NCBI GenBank assembly: GCA_963748095.1
Contig: CAVVIO010000023.1
Coordinates: forward strand, 67,446-131,445
DNA from: CAVVIO01 sp963748095
Lineage (GTDB): Bacteria; Bacteroidota; Bacteroidia; Bacteroidales; UBA10428
Length of the DNA stretch: 64,000 nucleotides
Direction: 5' to 3'
Under the pieces are notes generated by a model. That model made no database searches, was not told the origin of the DNA, and was given only the letters and a program-made list of their open reading frames with translations. Every line of letters starts with the position of its first letter. Positions within the stretch are counted from its first letter, which is position 1. This document shows, piece by piece, positions 37,574-46,257 of this stretch. Both the position numbers and the translations under genes were made by a program.

Positions 37574-38857
37574 TTAATCATATTTGCGTTTTACAAACCA
37601 GAAATCATATAATGTAAGCCCAAATGATACTATATGATATTTTTCTTTTATCAGCCCGTTATTCAGTGTTCCGCGTACCCCATATTGGTATGCAATATTA
37701 AATGAAGTATTCGAAAAAAGTTTACTTGAATTCCTCCATGGTATACCAATACCAAAACTTATGCCATAATCATTTATTTGTTGATCTTGTATCTTAACAT
37801 ATGTATTGGAATAATACGCTCCTAATCTGTAATGAAAGTACTTCCAGTAACTTGCATGTGTTTTTTGCTTAATGGAAACGGGTGTAAATTCAGTTCCAAA
37901 ACGCACGGAATTATATGCAGTAAGAAAATCATTCTTTCCGAATATTGAACCTTTTGTCCAGTCCTGCGTGATATAATCGACAGCAACGATAAGATTGTTT
38001 TTATAACCGTATGCAATTCCCAAAGCCATCCGTTCAGGTATATTTATTTTGTCAGATATATTGATATTGTTTAAGGTATCAGTTATATATGGCGCTTGAC
38101 GAATCAGTATATTATCATGCCTGGCATTTAGGGCTGTTTTATTATCAAAAGTCACACCCAGTTGAAGTTTGTGATTTTCTTTTATTGTATTATAATATTG
38201 TAAACCAAAACGAAAATGAAAATCATGAGCAAATATTTTATCCTGATATTCAACAACAGCAGCTTGTGGATCGGTTGTTACGGTAACAGTTCGAGATTGG
38301 TTGAGTTCTCCGAAAAGATAGGAGGCATTTATTCCTATAGACAGGTGGTGGGCAATTTCTATTGCATTCCCGATATAAAATTCGTTAATACCTCCATTGC
38401 CGGTATAATTGATGTTATAATCATTATAGCTTCCTGATAATGTACCTTCTTCTAAAAAATCGAAACCAACGCGACTATAAGGTACAATTCCAACACTGGT
38501 TTTCCACCAGTGCGTCAAGGGAAAACCAATAATGATATGATTAAAATTGAAATTTTTTGTTTGTTTTTTTGCTGCATTCGATTCCAGTTCATTCGACTTT
38601 CCGGAAACCCCTATATCGAAAATAAACGACATGGTATCCTGCGAAGTGTAGGAGGCCGGATTGAGGTAATTGATCAGGTTCGGGGTTCTTAGCGCGGTAG
38701 AAGTACCACCCATGGCCCTGTTCTGTTCAAAACCATTGTCAATGAGATCTCCGACCCCAAACCTGGAATACGGCGAATTAGTGTAATTCTGAGCATACCC
38801 TTTCAACACTATAAGTATCAACAATAAAGTTAGGCTTCCCTTATAAATTCTCTGCAT
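37574..38857 (-). CDS. Outer-membrane beta-barrel protein, FadL/OmpP1-like
   Basis: A 427-residue protein with a signal peptide (cleavage after KGYAQ) and SPYSRFGVGDL at the mature N terminus, a stretch seen in many Bacteroidota outer-membrane proteins. The remainder alternates in the manner of beta strands and ends in aromatic strands (GLTLYDFWFVKRKYD). GGTSTALRTPNLINYLNPASY resembles the N-terminal hatch region of FadL-type channels. Substrate unknown. It overlaps the end of coaX by 17 bases. Confidence 0.75.
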   Translation of the reverse strand: MQRIYKGSLTLLLILIVLKGYAQNYTNSPYSRFGVGDLIDNGFEQNRAMGGTSTALRTPNLINYLNPASYTSQDTMSFIFDIGVSGKSNELESNAAKKQTKNFNFNHIIIGFPLTHWWKTSVGIVPYSRVGFDFLEEGTLSGSYNDYNINYTGNGGINEFYIGNAIEIAHHLSIGINASYLFGELNQSRTVTVTTDPQAAVVEYQDKIFAHDFHFRFGLQYYNTIKENHKLQLGVTFDNKTALNARHDNILIRQAPYITDTLNNINISDKINIPERMALGIAYGYKNNLIVAVDYITQDWTKGSIFGKNDFLTAYNSVRFGTEFTPVSIKQKTHASYWKYFHYRLGAYYSNTYVKIQDQQINDYGISFGIGIPWRNSSKLFSNTSFNIAYQYGVRGTLNNGLIKEKYHIVSFGLTLYDFWFVKRKYD

Positions 38858-39575
38858 TATGTTCCAATATACAATTTAATCCTATGTTTACTAAATTCAA
38901 ATTCACAAAGATGGTGTTTTTTAATTTTTTATCAAAAAAATTAGCGTCTCCTCCGGTAAGAATTATTATAATATTATTATAGATGCTTAAATAATGAGAT
39001 ATGTAACCTTCAATTTCGTTAATTATTCCCGTTTGTACTCCCGAAATGATGGCGCTGTTGGTATCGGTTCCCAGTTCGGGAAATACTTCCTGTTTCGATA
39101 ATAACGGCAGACGACCTGTAAAAGTATGCAGGGCTTTAAAGCGAATAGCCATACCCGGCGATATATTACCTCCTGAATAGTTACTATTATGGTCAATAAA
39201 ATCATACGTAATGGCCGTACCTGTGTCGATTACCAGTATATCATTACCGGGATAACTGAAATTTGCACCTACAACAGCTGCCAGACGGTCCTTTCCTAAT
39301 GTATTTTTTGATTTGTATTGATTATTGATGGGAAGGGGAGTGTTTTCATCAAGTATTATTGTATTCCCAATTTTGCCGGATATCATTTTATACATGTCAC
39401 CCGTATCTCCGGCAACTGAAGAAATGATGGCCTTATCAATTCCAGGATATTCTCCCAGAATTTTTTCCAGTTCCTTTTCATTGAAAACCGCAAATGAATA
39501 ATCATTTGTCAGATAAGTATGATCAAATACAGCTATTTTGGTACGGGAATTACCAATGTCAATTACCAGGTTCAT
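38841..39575 (-). CDS. coaX: Type III pantothenate kinase
   Basis: A 244-residue ASKHA-fold kinase catalysing the first step of coenzyme A synthesis. NLVIDIGNSRTKIAVFD is the phosphate-binding loop, GKDRLAAVVGA and VIDTGTAITYDFID carry the catalytic and substrate-binding aspartates, and GGNISPGMAIRFKALHTFTGRLPLL is family-specific. Type III enzymes are not inhibited by CoA. It leads a six-gene minus-strand operon behind a near-perfect promoter. Confidence 0.94.
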   Translation of the reverse strand: MNLVIDIGNSRTKIAVFDHTYLTNDYSFAVFNEKELEKILGEYPGIDKAIISSVAGDTGDMYKMISGKIGNTIILDENTPLPINNQYKSKNTLGKDRLAAVVGANFSYPGNDILVIDTGTAITYDFIDHNSNYSGGNISPGMAIRFKALHTFTGRLPLLSKQEVFPELGTDTNSAIISGVQTGIINEIEGYISHYLSIYNNIIIILTGGDANFFDKKLKNTIFVNLNLVNIGLNCILEHNAENL

Positions 39576-39611
39576 TTGTTAGAGCAATCCGGATTAGTGG
39601 AATAATGACGG

Positions 39612-39642
39612 CAAAAGTAGTGAATATCCAATTGATTAACAA
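39612..39642 (-). promoter_or_regulatory. Promoter of the coaX operon
   Basis: On the minus strand TTG (39642-39640), 20 bases, then TACTTTTG (39619-39612) is a full match to the Bacteroidota sigma-A consensus. It lies 36 bases before the coaX start. Confidence 0.8.
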
Positions 39643-39674
39643 CCATGTATAGGGATAAATATTTATAAACGGCT

Positions 39675-42600
39675 TTAATTTTGCATTTCTTCATTTTCGT
39701 TGGATAGCATTTCAAGTAATTCTTCTACTTGTTGTAATGAATCGATATGTGAAATGGTAAGTGTAAGTTTGTTATTTCCTTCCTTCATTTGAAATCTTTT
39801 CGGCTGCTTCTGGACGAATGCAAGTATCTTACTGAAAACAGGCGATTTATAATAGGCCGATGTCTGATCGGAGATAAAGTAGATAAGTAATTTTTTATTT
39901 TTCAACACCAGTTTTTCAAATCCCAGGGTCATGGACAGTCTTCTTAATCTCACCACTTTCAGCAATTCCTGCGATGGTTGTGGCAACGGGCCGAAACGGT
40001 CCACTAAATGGGCTTCAAATTCTTTCAGTTTTTCTTCCGTTTCAATATTATCCAGTTCGCGGTAAAGTCTTATTCGTTCCGATACATTGGATATGTAAAA
40101 ATCGGGGAATAACAATTCAAGGTCGGTGTCGATTTGGCAATCCCGCAGGAATTTCTGACCGGTAACAGGTGGCTGGACTTCTTTTTCTTTCGTATATAAA
40201 TCCTTGAATTCATTTTCCTTTAATTCCTGCATGGCTTCCTCCAGTATCCGGTTATAGGTTTCAAATCCGATATCGGCAATAAAGCCGCTTTGTTCGCTTC
40301 CAAGTAAATTACCGGCTCCCCTGATATCAAGGTCCTGCAGGGCAATGTTAAACCCACTTCCCAGGTCGGAAAATTCTTCAATAGCTTTCAGGCGTCGCCG
40401 GGCTTCAGGGGTAACATGTGCAAGCGGAGGCGCCAGCAGGTAACAAAAAGCTTTTCGGTTCGATCGGCCTACACGTCCACGTAGCTGATGCAGATCACTT
40501 AACCCGAAGTTCTGGGCATCGTTAATAAATATAGTATTCGCATTGGGGATGTCCATTCCCGATTCGATAATGGTGGTTGCCACCAGTACATCATAATCTC
40601 CATTTATAAAATCGAGCACCACCTGCTCTAACTTTGGCCCTTCCATTTGTCCATGGGCAACAATGGTTTTGACCTCAGGGCATAACCGGTTGATCAGCGA
40701 CTCTACCTCATTGATATTTTGCACACGGTTATGTATAAAAAATACCTGTCCGTTACGACTTACTTCATAATAAATACCTTCCCGGATAATGTCTTCATTA
40801 AAAGTATATAACTCGGTAATTATAGGATGCCTGTTGGGAGGGGGAGTATTGATCACCGACAGGTCGCGTGCCCCCATCAGCGAAAACTGAAGCGTTCGCG
40901 GAATAGGAGTAGCTGTTAATGTCAGGTTATCCACGTTTAGTTTAAGCTTTTTAAGTTTTTCCTTTACGGTTACCCCGAACTTCTGTTCCTCGTCGATAAT
41001 CAGTAATCCAAGGTCTTTAAATTTTACATCGTTTCCTACCAGCCTGTGGGTACCTATTATAATATCCAGTTTTCCTTCTTCCAGTTTTTTAAGGGCTTCT
41101 TTTTGATATTTCGGTTTTTTTAATCGGCTTATATAATCTACAGTACAGGGAAAATCTTTCAATCTTTCCTTAAAGGTATTGTAATGTTGAAGGGCAAGGA
41201 TGGTAGTTGGCACTAACAAAGCCACCTGTTTGCTGTCTGTTACTGCTTTAAAAGCAGCCCTGATTGCCACTTCCGTTTTGCCAAAGCCAACATCGCCGCA
41301 TATCAGCCGGTCCATCGGCGTATCCGATTCCATGTCACTTTTCACGGCAACAGTGGCTTTTTCCTGATCGGGGGTGTCCTCAAACACAAAAGATGCTTCC
41401 AGTTCATTCTGAAGATAGGTGTCGGCCGAAAATTCAAATCCTTTCTGGGCTTTTCTTTTGGCATACAATGCTATCAGGTCCCTGGCAATATCCTTGATCT
41501 TTTTCTTGGTATTCTGCTTCAGTTTTTGCCAGGCCCCGGTTCCGAGTTTATAAATTCTGGGCGGCATATCGTCTTTTCCTTTGTATTTCGATATCCGGTG
41601 GAGGGAATGTATGCTTACGTAAAGAATGTCGTTGTCGCGGTATACCAGTCGTATTGCCTCCTGCATTTTGCCATTCACCTCTATTTTATTAAGTCCCCCG
41701 AATTTTCCGATCCCATGGTCAACATGGACCACATAATCTCCGGGCTGCAGGTTTTTAATTTCGTTTATTGAAAGGGCTGCCTTACTTGAAAAATAAGAAC
41801 TTAGTTTATACTTATGATAGCGCTCGAAAATCTGGTGATCGGTATACAAACAAATATTCAGGTCATGATCGATAAAACCTTCATGTAATGTATTGTTCAC
41901 TGCTTCGAAGGCAATATCCTGATCGGTATCGTGAAAAATTGAGGCCAGCCGGTCTATCTGTTTCCGGTTATCGGACAGGATAAAAATTCGATATCCCTGT
42001 TGCACATGATCTTTCAGGTTTTCTCCCAGTAGGTTGAAATTTTTATTAAAATCGGGTTGAGGCGCTGTATGAAATTCCACCACACTTTCGGGTTGAAATA
42101 AATGCTGACGACCTAATTCAATTACTTTCGATGCGTTGAGCTTTTCTATCAGCTGGTGCCCGCTAGTTAAAAGTGTACTTTTATCAACGGGTATTTCCGT
42201 ATTGTTTTCTGTATTATTGGAAGCATTTTCAACCAGCTGGTTCATCTGGTCGGTAATATACCGGGCATCGGAAGTCCAGATACATGCATTTGGCAAGTAC
42301 TCCCAAAAAGGTTCTCTTACATCTTTAATGGTAATATCCTGAATATTGGGAATAATTACGATTTTATCATATTGATCTTTCGAAAGCTGGCTCTCCACAT
42401 CGAATGACCGGATGGTTTCCACTTCATCGCCAAAAAAATCGATACGATACGGGTAATCGTTGGAATAGGAAAAAATGTCAACAATCCCTCCCCGCACGGC
42501 AAATTGCCCGGGCTCGTATACAAAATCCACCAGTTCAAACTTATATTCGTCCAGTACTTCGTGAATAAATTCAATGGATATCTTTTCTCCTTTTACCAGT

Positions 42601-43052
42601 TGAAGGGTATTCTTTTTAAGTTTCTGATGCGTAATTACCTTTTCGATCAGCGCTTCAGGATAACTGACAACTGTAATATTACCATCTGTATCTTCATTCT
42701 TTTGCAGATTTCCAATGCTGTTCAATACACGTGTTCGCAGAATAATATTGCCATTGTCGGGCTGGTAATATTGTACCGAACGTTTATAGGAAGACGGGAA
42801 AAATAATACCGATTCGCTGCCGGTCAGATTGATAAGATCGTTGTAAAAATAGGCAGCCTCGTCTTTATCGGCGAAAATAAACAGGTTATTTATTCCTGAT
42901 TTTTTAATTATGGCAGCAGTAACAAGCGATTTGGCTGAACCGGTTAATCCTGTAAGCTGTATTTTTGAATTCCCGGGCGAAGCTGTTATTTTTACAATCG
43001 TTTCGATCTGCCCGTATTGTTCGGCTATGTTTAAGAGTTCCTTTATTTCCAA
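39675..43052 (-). CDS. mfd: Transcription-repair coupling factor
   Basis: About 1125 residues. Mfd removes RNA polymerase stalled at DNA lesions and recruits UvrA. In order: UvrB-homology region (LTGSAKSLVTAAIIKKSG; VKGEKISIEFIHEVLDEYKF; FAVRGGIVDIFSY), the RNA-polymerase-interacting CarD-like domain (LQPGDYVVHVDHGIGKFGG), the RecG-like translocase (Walker A GDVGFGKTE, DEEQ box LLIIDEEQKFG, TATPIPRTLQFSL, QLRGRVGRS) and the C-terminal TRCF domain. Translation probably begins at a TTG giving (M)EIKELLNIAEQ. An ATG 42 bases upstream would add an unconserved MIITTTFICINRKK. Confidence 0.94.
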   Translation of the reverse strand: MEIKELLNIAEQYGQIETIVKITASPGNSKIQLTGLTGSAKSLVTAAIIKKSGINNLFIFADKDEAAYFYNDLINLTGSESVLFFPSSYKRSVQYYQPDNGNIILRTRVLNSIGNLQKNEDTDGNITVVSYPEALIEKVITHQKLKKNTLQLVKGEKISIEFIHEVLDEYKFELVDFVYEPGQFAVRGGIVDIFSYSNDYPYRIDFFGDEVETIRSFDVESQLSKDQYDKIVIIPNIQDITIKDVREPFWEYLPNACIWTSDARYITDQMNQLVENASNNTENNTEIPVDKSTLLTSGHQLIEKLNASKVIELGRQHLFQPESVVEFHTAPQPDFNKNFNLLGENLKDHVQQGYRIFILSDNRKQIDRLASIFHDTDQDIAFEAVNNTLHEGFIDHDLNICLYTDHQIFERYHKYKLSSYFSSKAALSINEIKNLQPGDYVVHVDHGIGKFGGLNKIEVNGKMQEAIRLVYRDNDILYVSIHSLHRISKYKGKDDMPPRIYKLGTGAWQKLKQNTKKKIKDIARDLIALYAKRKAQKGFEFSADTYLQNELEASFVFEDTPDQEKATVAVKSDMESDTPMDRLICGDVGFGKTEVAIRAAFKAVTDSKQVALLVPTTILALQHYNTFKERLKDFPCTVDYISRLKKPKYQKEALKKLEEGKLDIIIGTHRLVGNDVKFKDLGLLIIDEEQKFGVTVKEKLKKLKLNVDNLTLTATPIPRTLQFSLMGARDLSVINTPPPNRHPIITELYTFNEDIIREGIYYEVSRNGQVFFIHNRVQNINEVESLINRLCPEVKTIVAHGQMEGPKLEQVVLDFINGDYDVLVATTIIESGMDIPNANTIFINDAQNFGLSDLHQLRGRVGRSNRKAFCYLLAPPLAHVTPEARRRLKAIEEFSDLGSGFNIALQDLDIRGAGNLLGSEQSGFIADIGFETYNRILEEAMQELKENEFKDLYTKEKEVQPPVTGQKFLRDCQIDTDLELLFPDFYISNVSERIRLYRELDNIETEEKLKEFEAHLVDRFGPLPQPSQELLKVVRLRRLSMTLGFEKLVLKNKKLLIYFISDQTSAYYKSPVFSKILAFVQKQPKRFQMKEGNNKLTLTISHIDSLQQVEELLEMLSNENEEMQN

Positions 43053-43094
43053 CTTTTTTCGATTAATACAAATAAAGGTAGTTGTTATAATCAA

Positions 43095-43419
43095 CTACTT
43101 TTTGTGATAAAACACCAGATTCCTTTTCCGCCAATCCGCCATTCTGAATAATTTTTGATGTGTATCAGTCTGTTTTGTTGTTATTACATAACATCAGGTA
43201 AACACCACAGGAAACGGAAGGTTTGAGAGAGCGTTCATAAAACTAAGCCCGGAATCATATTATCTTTTAAAAGAATAGGCAAAAGTAATAAATAAATTAC
43301 CCGATTATTCGTGAAATTCAAATTTCAGAATTGTATTGAAATTTCTGATAACTTTCATACCAAAAAAAGGAATCTGTCTCTACCTTTGGTTCTCAATAGA
43401 ATTAATTAAACGTTTTTAT
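43095..43419. other. Divergent intergenic region between mfd and aspartate kinase
   Basis: About 325 bases without a credible gene. TACCTTTG at 43381-43388 is a full -7 match and would serve the aspartate kinase, whose start is 32 bases further on; no TTG partner is seen at the right distance. I looked for a lysine riboswitch or a leader peptide with a terminator and saw neither. Confidence 0.45.
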
Positions 43420-44688
43420 ATGATTATTTTCAAATTCGGTGGCGCATCTGTTAAAGATGCCGGATCGGTAAAAAATCTTGCTGCAATATTAAAAACATAT
43501 ACAGAAAACATGGTAGTGGTGGTTTCCGCCATGGGAAAAACCACCAATGCACTCGAAAACCTTACTGAAAAATATTTTCAGGGCAACCCGGAAAAATTTT
43601 CTGTTCTTGAATCAATAAAGGAATATCATTATCAGATTACAAAAGAACTTTTTGCTGATATAAATAGCATCGTTTACCGGAAGCTGGATGAAATTTTTGA
43701 TAATCTGAAAGAAAAGTTGCAATCGGAACCTTCACTGAACTATCATTATGAATATGATCAGATCGTTTCTTACGGGGAAATAATTTCCACAACCATCATT
43801 GATAGTTATATAAACAATAGTGGAATTAAATCGGAGTGGGTAGATGTAAGAAAATGCCTGAAAACAGATAGTAATTACAGGGAAGCACAAATAGATTTTG
43901 TGCTTTCGGAGCAATGCGCACGAAATATCTTCACCTTTGAAAATACAGGCTGCTATGTTACACAGGGATTTATAGGTTCCGATTCCAATAACCTGTGCAC
44001 CACCCTCGGTCGTGAAGGATCGGATTATACAGCGGCAGTGCTGGCCTATTTGCTCGATGCAGAACATGTTACTATCTGGAAAGATGTTCCGGGGGTACTG
44101 AATGCCGACCCCAAATGGTTTGATGATACGGTTAAACTGGAATGTATTTCGTATCTCGATGCTATTGAACTTGCTTATTACGGGACCAGTGTCATACATC
44201 CGAAAACCATACAACCCCTGCAGAAAAAGGGCATTAAACTGAATGTTCGTTCCTTTTTGGAGCCTTCAAAAACCGGAACGGTTATAGGTGACGATACTTA
44301 CGATAAGCTGATCCCTTCATTCATTTTTAAAATGGACCAGGTGCTGATGCAGATATTTCCTCGCGACTTTTCTTTTATTGCTGAAGATAACCTGGAAAAA
44401 ATATTCGGGAGTTTTGCCAAATACGGACTTAGGATGAACCTGATGCAAAACTCGGCAATGAGTTTTAAGGTATGTGTAAACAATGACCAGACACGGCTTC
44501 CAAAAGTTATTGAAGACCTTGAAAGACTGTTTAATGTTTCGTACGAAAACGGTCTGGAACTGATCACCATTCGTTATTACGATGCCGAAACCATCGACAG
44601 GGTGATGGTCAACAAGGAATTGCTGCTGGAACAAAAGAATAAGAAAACAATTCAACTGGTGGTGAGGGATAGGACAACAAAACAGTAA
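43420..44688 (+). CDS. Aspartate kinase (first of two)
   Basis: A 422-residue monofunctional aspartokinase catalysing the first step of the lysine, threonine, methionine and DAP pathways. IIFKFGGASVKDAGSV is the nucleotide and substrate loop, VVVVSAMGKTTNALE follows, and the TLGREGSDYTAAVLAYLL and VTIWKDVPGVLNADP motifs are intact. The C-terminal third carries ACT domains. I start at the ATG of MIIFKFGG because the 28 codons upstream are not conserved and contain the promoter element. A second, divergent aspartokinase lies convergently at 46.25-47.64 kb. Confidence 0.9.
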   Translation: MIIFKFGGASVKDAGSVKNLAAILKTYTENMVVVVSAMGKTTNALENLTEKYFQGNPEKFSVLESIKEYHYQITKELFADINSIVYRKLDEIFDNLKEKLQSEPSLNYHYEYDQIVSYGEIISTTIIDSYINNSGIKSEWVDVRKCLKTDSNYREAQIDFVLSEQCARNIFTFENTGCYVTQGFIGSDSNNLCTTLGREGSDYTAAVLAYLLDAEHVTIWKDVPGVLNADPKWFDDTVKLECISYLDAIELAYYGTSVIHPKTIQPLQKKGIKLNVRSFLEPSKTGTVIGDDTYDKLIPSFIFKMDQVLMQIFPRDFSFIAEDNLEKIFGSFAKYGLRMNLMQNSAMSFKVCVNNDQTRLPKVIEDLERLFNVSYENGLELITIRYYDAETIDRVMVNKELLLEQKNKKTIQLVVRDRTTKQ

Positions 44689-44796
44689 AGTATAAATAAA
44701 AATATAATAACTGGCACAAAATATTGTCAGGTTATTTCTGTATCCTAGCTCTAAGGTTACTGTGAGGTTGCTGTAAGCTGGTAATAAAAAAACGAA

Positions 44797-45010
44797 CTGC
44801 TACCGCACGAATCCTCCAGCGTGGTTTAGACTTGCTATTTTTTTATATTTGATACATGAGCTGGAATTATAAATTTAATAATCCTTGGATTAGTATATCA
44901 TGCAGAAGATTATATATTTAGTAGTGCAAAGTATTGTAGTAGATAAAAGGTATTTTGGAGGGAATTGCAGTTAATAATAGATTACCATACAAGGACTCGT
45001 GCGGCAGCGT
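44797..45010. mobile_element. MITE-like element with 16-base inverted ends
   Basis: CTACCGCACGAATCCT (44800-44815) and AGGACTCGTGCGGCAG (44992-45007) are inverted copies matching at 14 of 16 positions. Just outside them AACGAA occurs on both sides (44791-44796 and 45011-45016), a possible 6-base target duplication. The AT-rich interior of about 180 bases has no transposase and only a 21-codon chance frame. The size and structure suggest a non-autonomous transposon or a large intergenic repeat. Other genome copies would settle it. Confidence 0.5.
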
Positions 45011-45074
45011 AACGAAATATTCAGATATAGCAACAAAATACGTTCACTTCTACTAACAAGTAACAAGTTAAAAA

Positions 45075-45935
45075 ATGAAAACTAAACGATCAATTTTTAT
45101 TATTTCAGTAATAATTTTAATTATACTTATTGGATTTCAATATCTAAGTCAAATAAAACAAAAGTATTATACAAATTTTAATAACATACAAAATTGGAAA
45201 ATTAATTTACATTATACATTACCATATGAATTATATTTTGATCAACATTTTGAATGTCCAAAATCGATGTCTGAAACAACTAACCTATTTTATAAAAAAA
45301 ATAACTATGAATCTAGGTTTTACAAAGATTGGTTATCAAAAGAAGATAGTTTTATTGTATATCTTCCCTTATATAATAGAATAAATAAAAAACGTGAAGG
45401 ATTTTGTCTTTTAAGTTCCGGAATAGATGGTTATATTAATAATCATATAAACCTTGAAAAAGATACTCTATTTCTAGATAATTTTGTTTCAAAAATTAAA
45501 ATTTATAATGATTCAATAAATTGGCTTAGCAACCTAGTAACCCATGATAGAGATTCGTCTTTTAATACTTATTTATATTTTTTTGGTAAAAAGGATTATT
45601 TAATAACATGTTTTAATTGTATTCAAAATTATATTCATCAAGTTGACAGTATAGAATCATTGCAAAATATATCAGAAGAAATTGCGAGACATAAAAATCG
45701 AAAGAATCAAAAATATGGTTATAAAGGTGTTGTAGCGTCTTTTACTGCAGATACTCTAATATTTAAAGATAGGAATTTTATGGTTAAAAGTATTCCATAT
45801 AATAGAAACCAACAATTAAGTATTGGTGATTCAATAGCCTTTGTAGGCACATTAGTTACATCTAGTAGATCCAAAAAGGAAATAATATTTAAAAATTGTG
45901 TAAGAGTCTCTTTAAATTATCGTCTTAAGCTTTGA
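45075..45935 (+). CDS. AT-rich orphan: membrane-anchored protein of unknown function
   Basis: A 286-residue protein with a basic start (MKTKR) and one strong N-terminal hydrophobic helix (about 7-26), so membrane-anchored with the rest probably outside the cytoplasm. Three features stand out: a middle segment EGFCLLSSGIDGYINN that recalls the end of type II pseudopilin G-like proteins; CFNC; and a C-terminal beta-rich region (GVVASFTADTLIFKDRNFM, then LSIGDSIAFVGTLV) of OB-fold appearance. I recognise no family. Base composition is clearly more AT-rich than the flanking aspartokinase genes. It is bracketed by direct copies of AGGACTCGTGCGGYA, suggesting recent acquisition. Confidence 0.7.
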   Translation: MKTKRSIFIISVIILIILIGFQYLSQIKQKYYTNFNNIQNWKINLHYTLPYELYFDQHFECPKSMSETTNLFYKKNNYESRFYKDWLSKEDSFIVYLPLYNRINKKREGFCLLSSGIDGYINNHINLEKDTLFLDNFVSKIKIYNDSINWLSNLVTHDRDSSFNTYLYFFGKKDYLITCFNCIQNYIHQVDSIESLQNISEEIARHKNRKNQKYGYKGVVASFTADTLIFKDRNFMVKSIPYNRNQQLSIGDSIAFVGTLVTSSRSKKEIIFKNCVRVSLNYRLKL

Positions 45936-45968
45936 CTCCTCGCTACCGCAAGAGGACTCGTGCGGTAC
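45934..45968. repeat. Hairpin repeat downstream of the orphan gene
   Basis: TACCGCA (45944-45950) and TGCGGTA (45961-45967) form a 7-bp hairpin with loop AGAGGACTCG. The right half, AGGACTCGTGCGGTAC, repeats in the same direction the right end of the MITE-like element 960 bases upstream (15 of the first 16 positions, allowing C/T). There is no T run, so it is not a standard intrinsic terminator. Confidence 0.6.
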
Positions 45969-45988
45969 TGTGATAACATATAAGATCA

Positions 45989-46257
45989 TTTCACAAGTGT
46001 GGAGCTTATTTTCACAACGTAGTTACTCAACCATACAACTTAGTTGCATGTTCCTACGACTTAGTTAATAAATTCCACATCTTAGTTGTCCGGGTCTACG
46101 TCTTAGTTGTTAATTTCCACAACTTAGTTAACGATTTCCACATCTTAGTTGACAGAGTCCACGTCTTAGTTATCAAAGTCCACATCTTAGTTGAAGATTT
46201 CCACGTCTTAGTTGCCAGAGTCTACAACTTAGTTGAAGATTTCCACAATTTAGTTGG
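45989..46257. repeat. 21-base tandem array, 12 clear units plus one decayed unit
   Basis: TAGTT recurs at 46020, 46041, 46062 and so on to 46251, twelve times at exactly 21-base intervals with no slip. Units follow TTAGTT, six variable bases, TTCCAC or GTCYAC, then ATC, GTC, AAC or similar. Many units contain the near-palindrome CAACTTAGTTG. A thirteenth, degenerate unit starts at 45989. On the plus strand the units read as a heptapeptide, L-V-x-x-[FV]-[HY]-x, with no stop across the array, but no start codon precedes it. On the minus strand each unit carries a TAA in the frame of the adjacent kinase. Confidence 0.9.

Noticed and set aside
43095..43419. A possible lysine riboswitch or leader peptide before the aspartokinase
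   Set aside because: No terminator, no Lys/Thr-rich small frame and no recognisable riboswitch core could be seen.
44856..44921. A 21-codon frame inside the MITE-like element, 5 bases after a TATATTTG
   Set aside because: Too short, of ordinary composition for AT-rich DNA, too close to the -7-like element to be transcribed from it, and no following structure or gene gives it a role.
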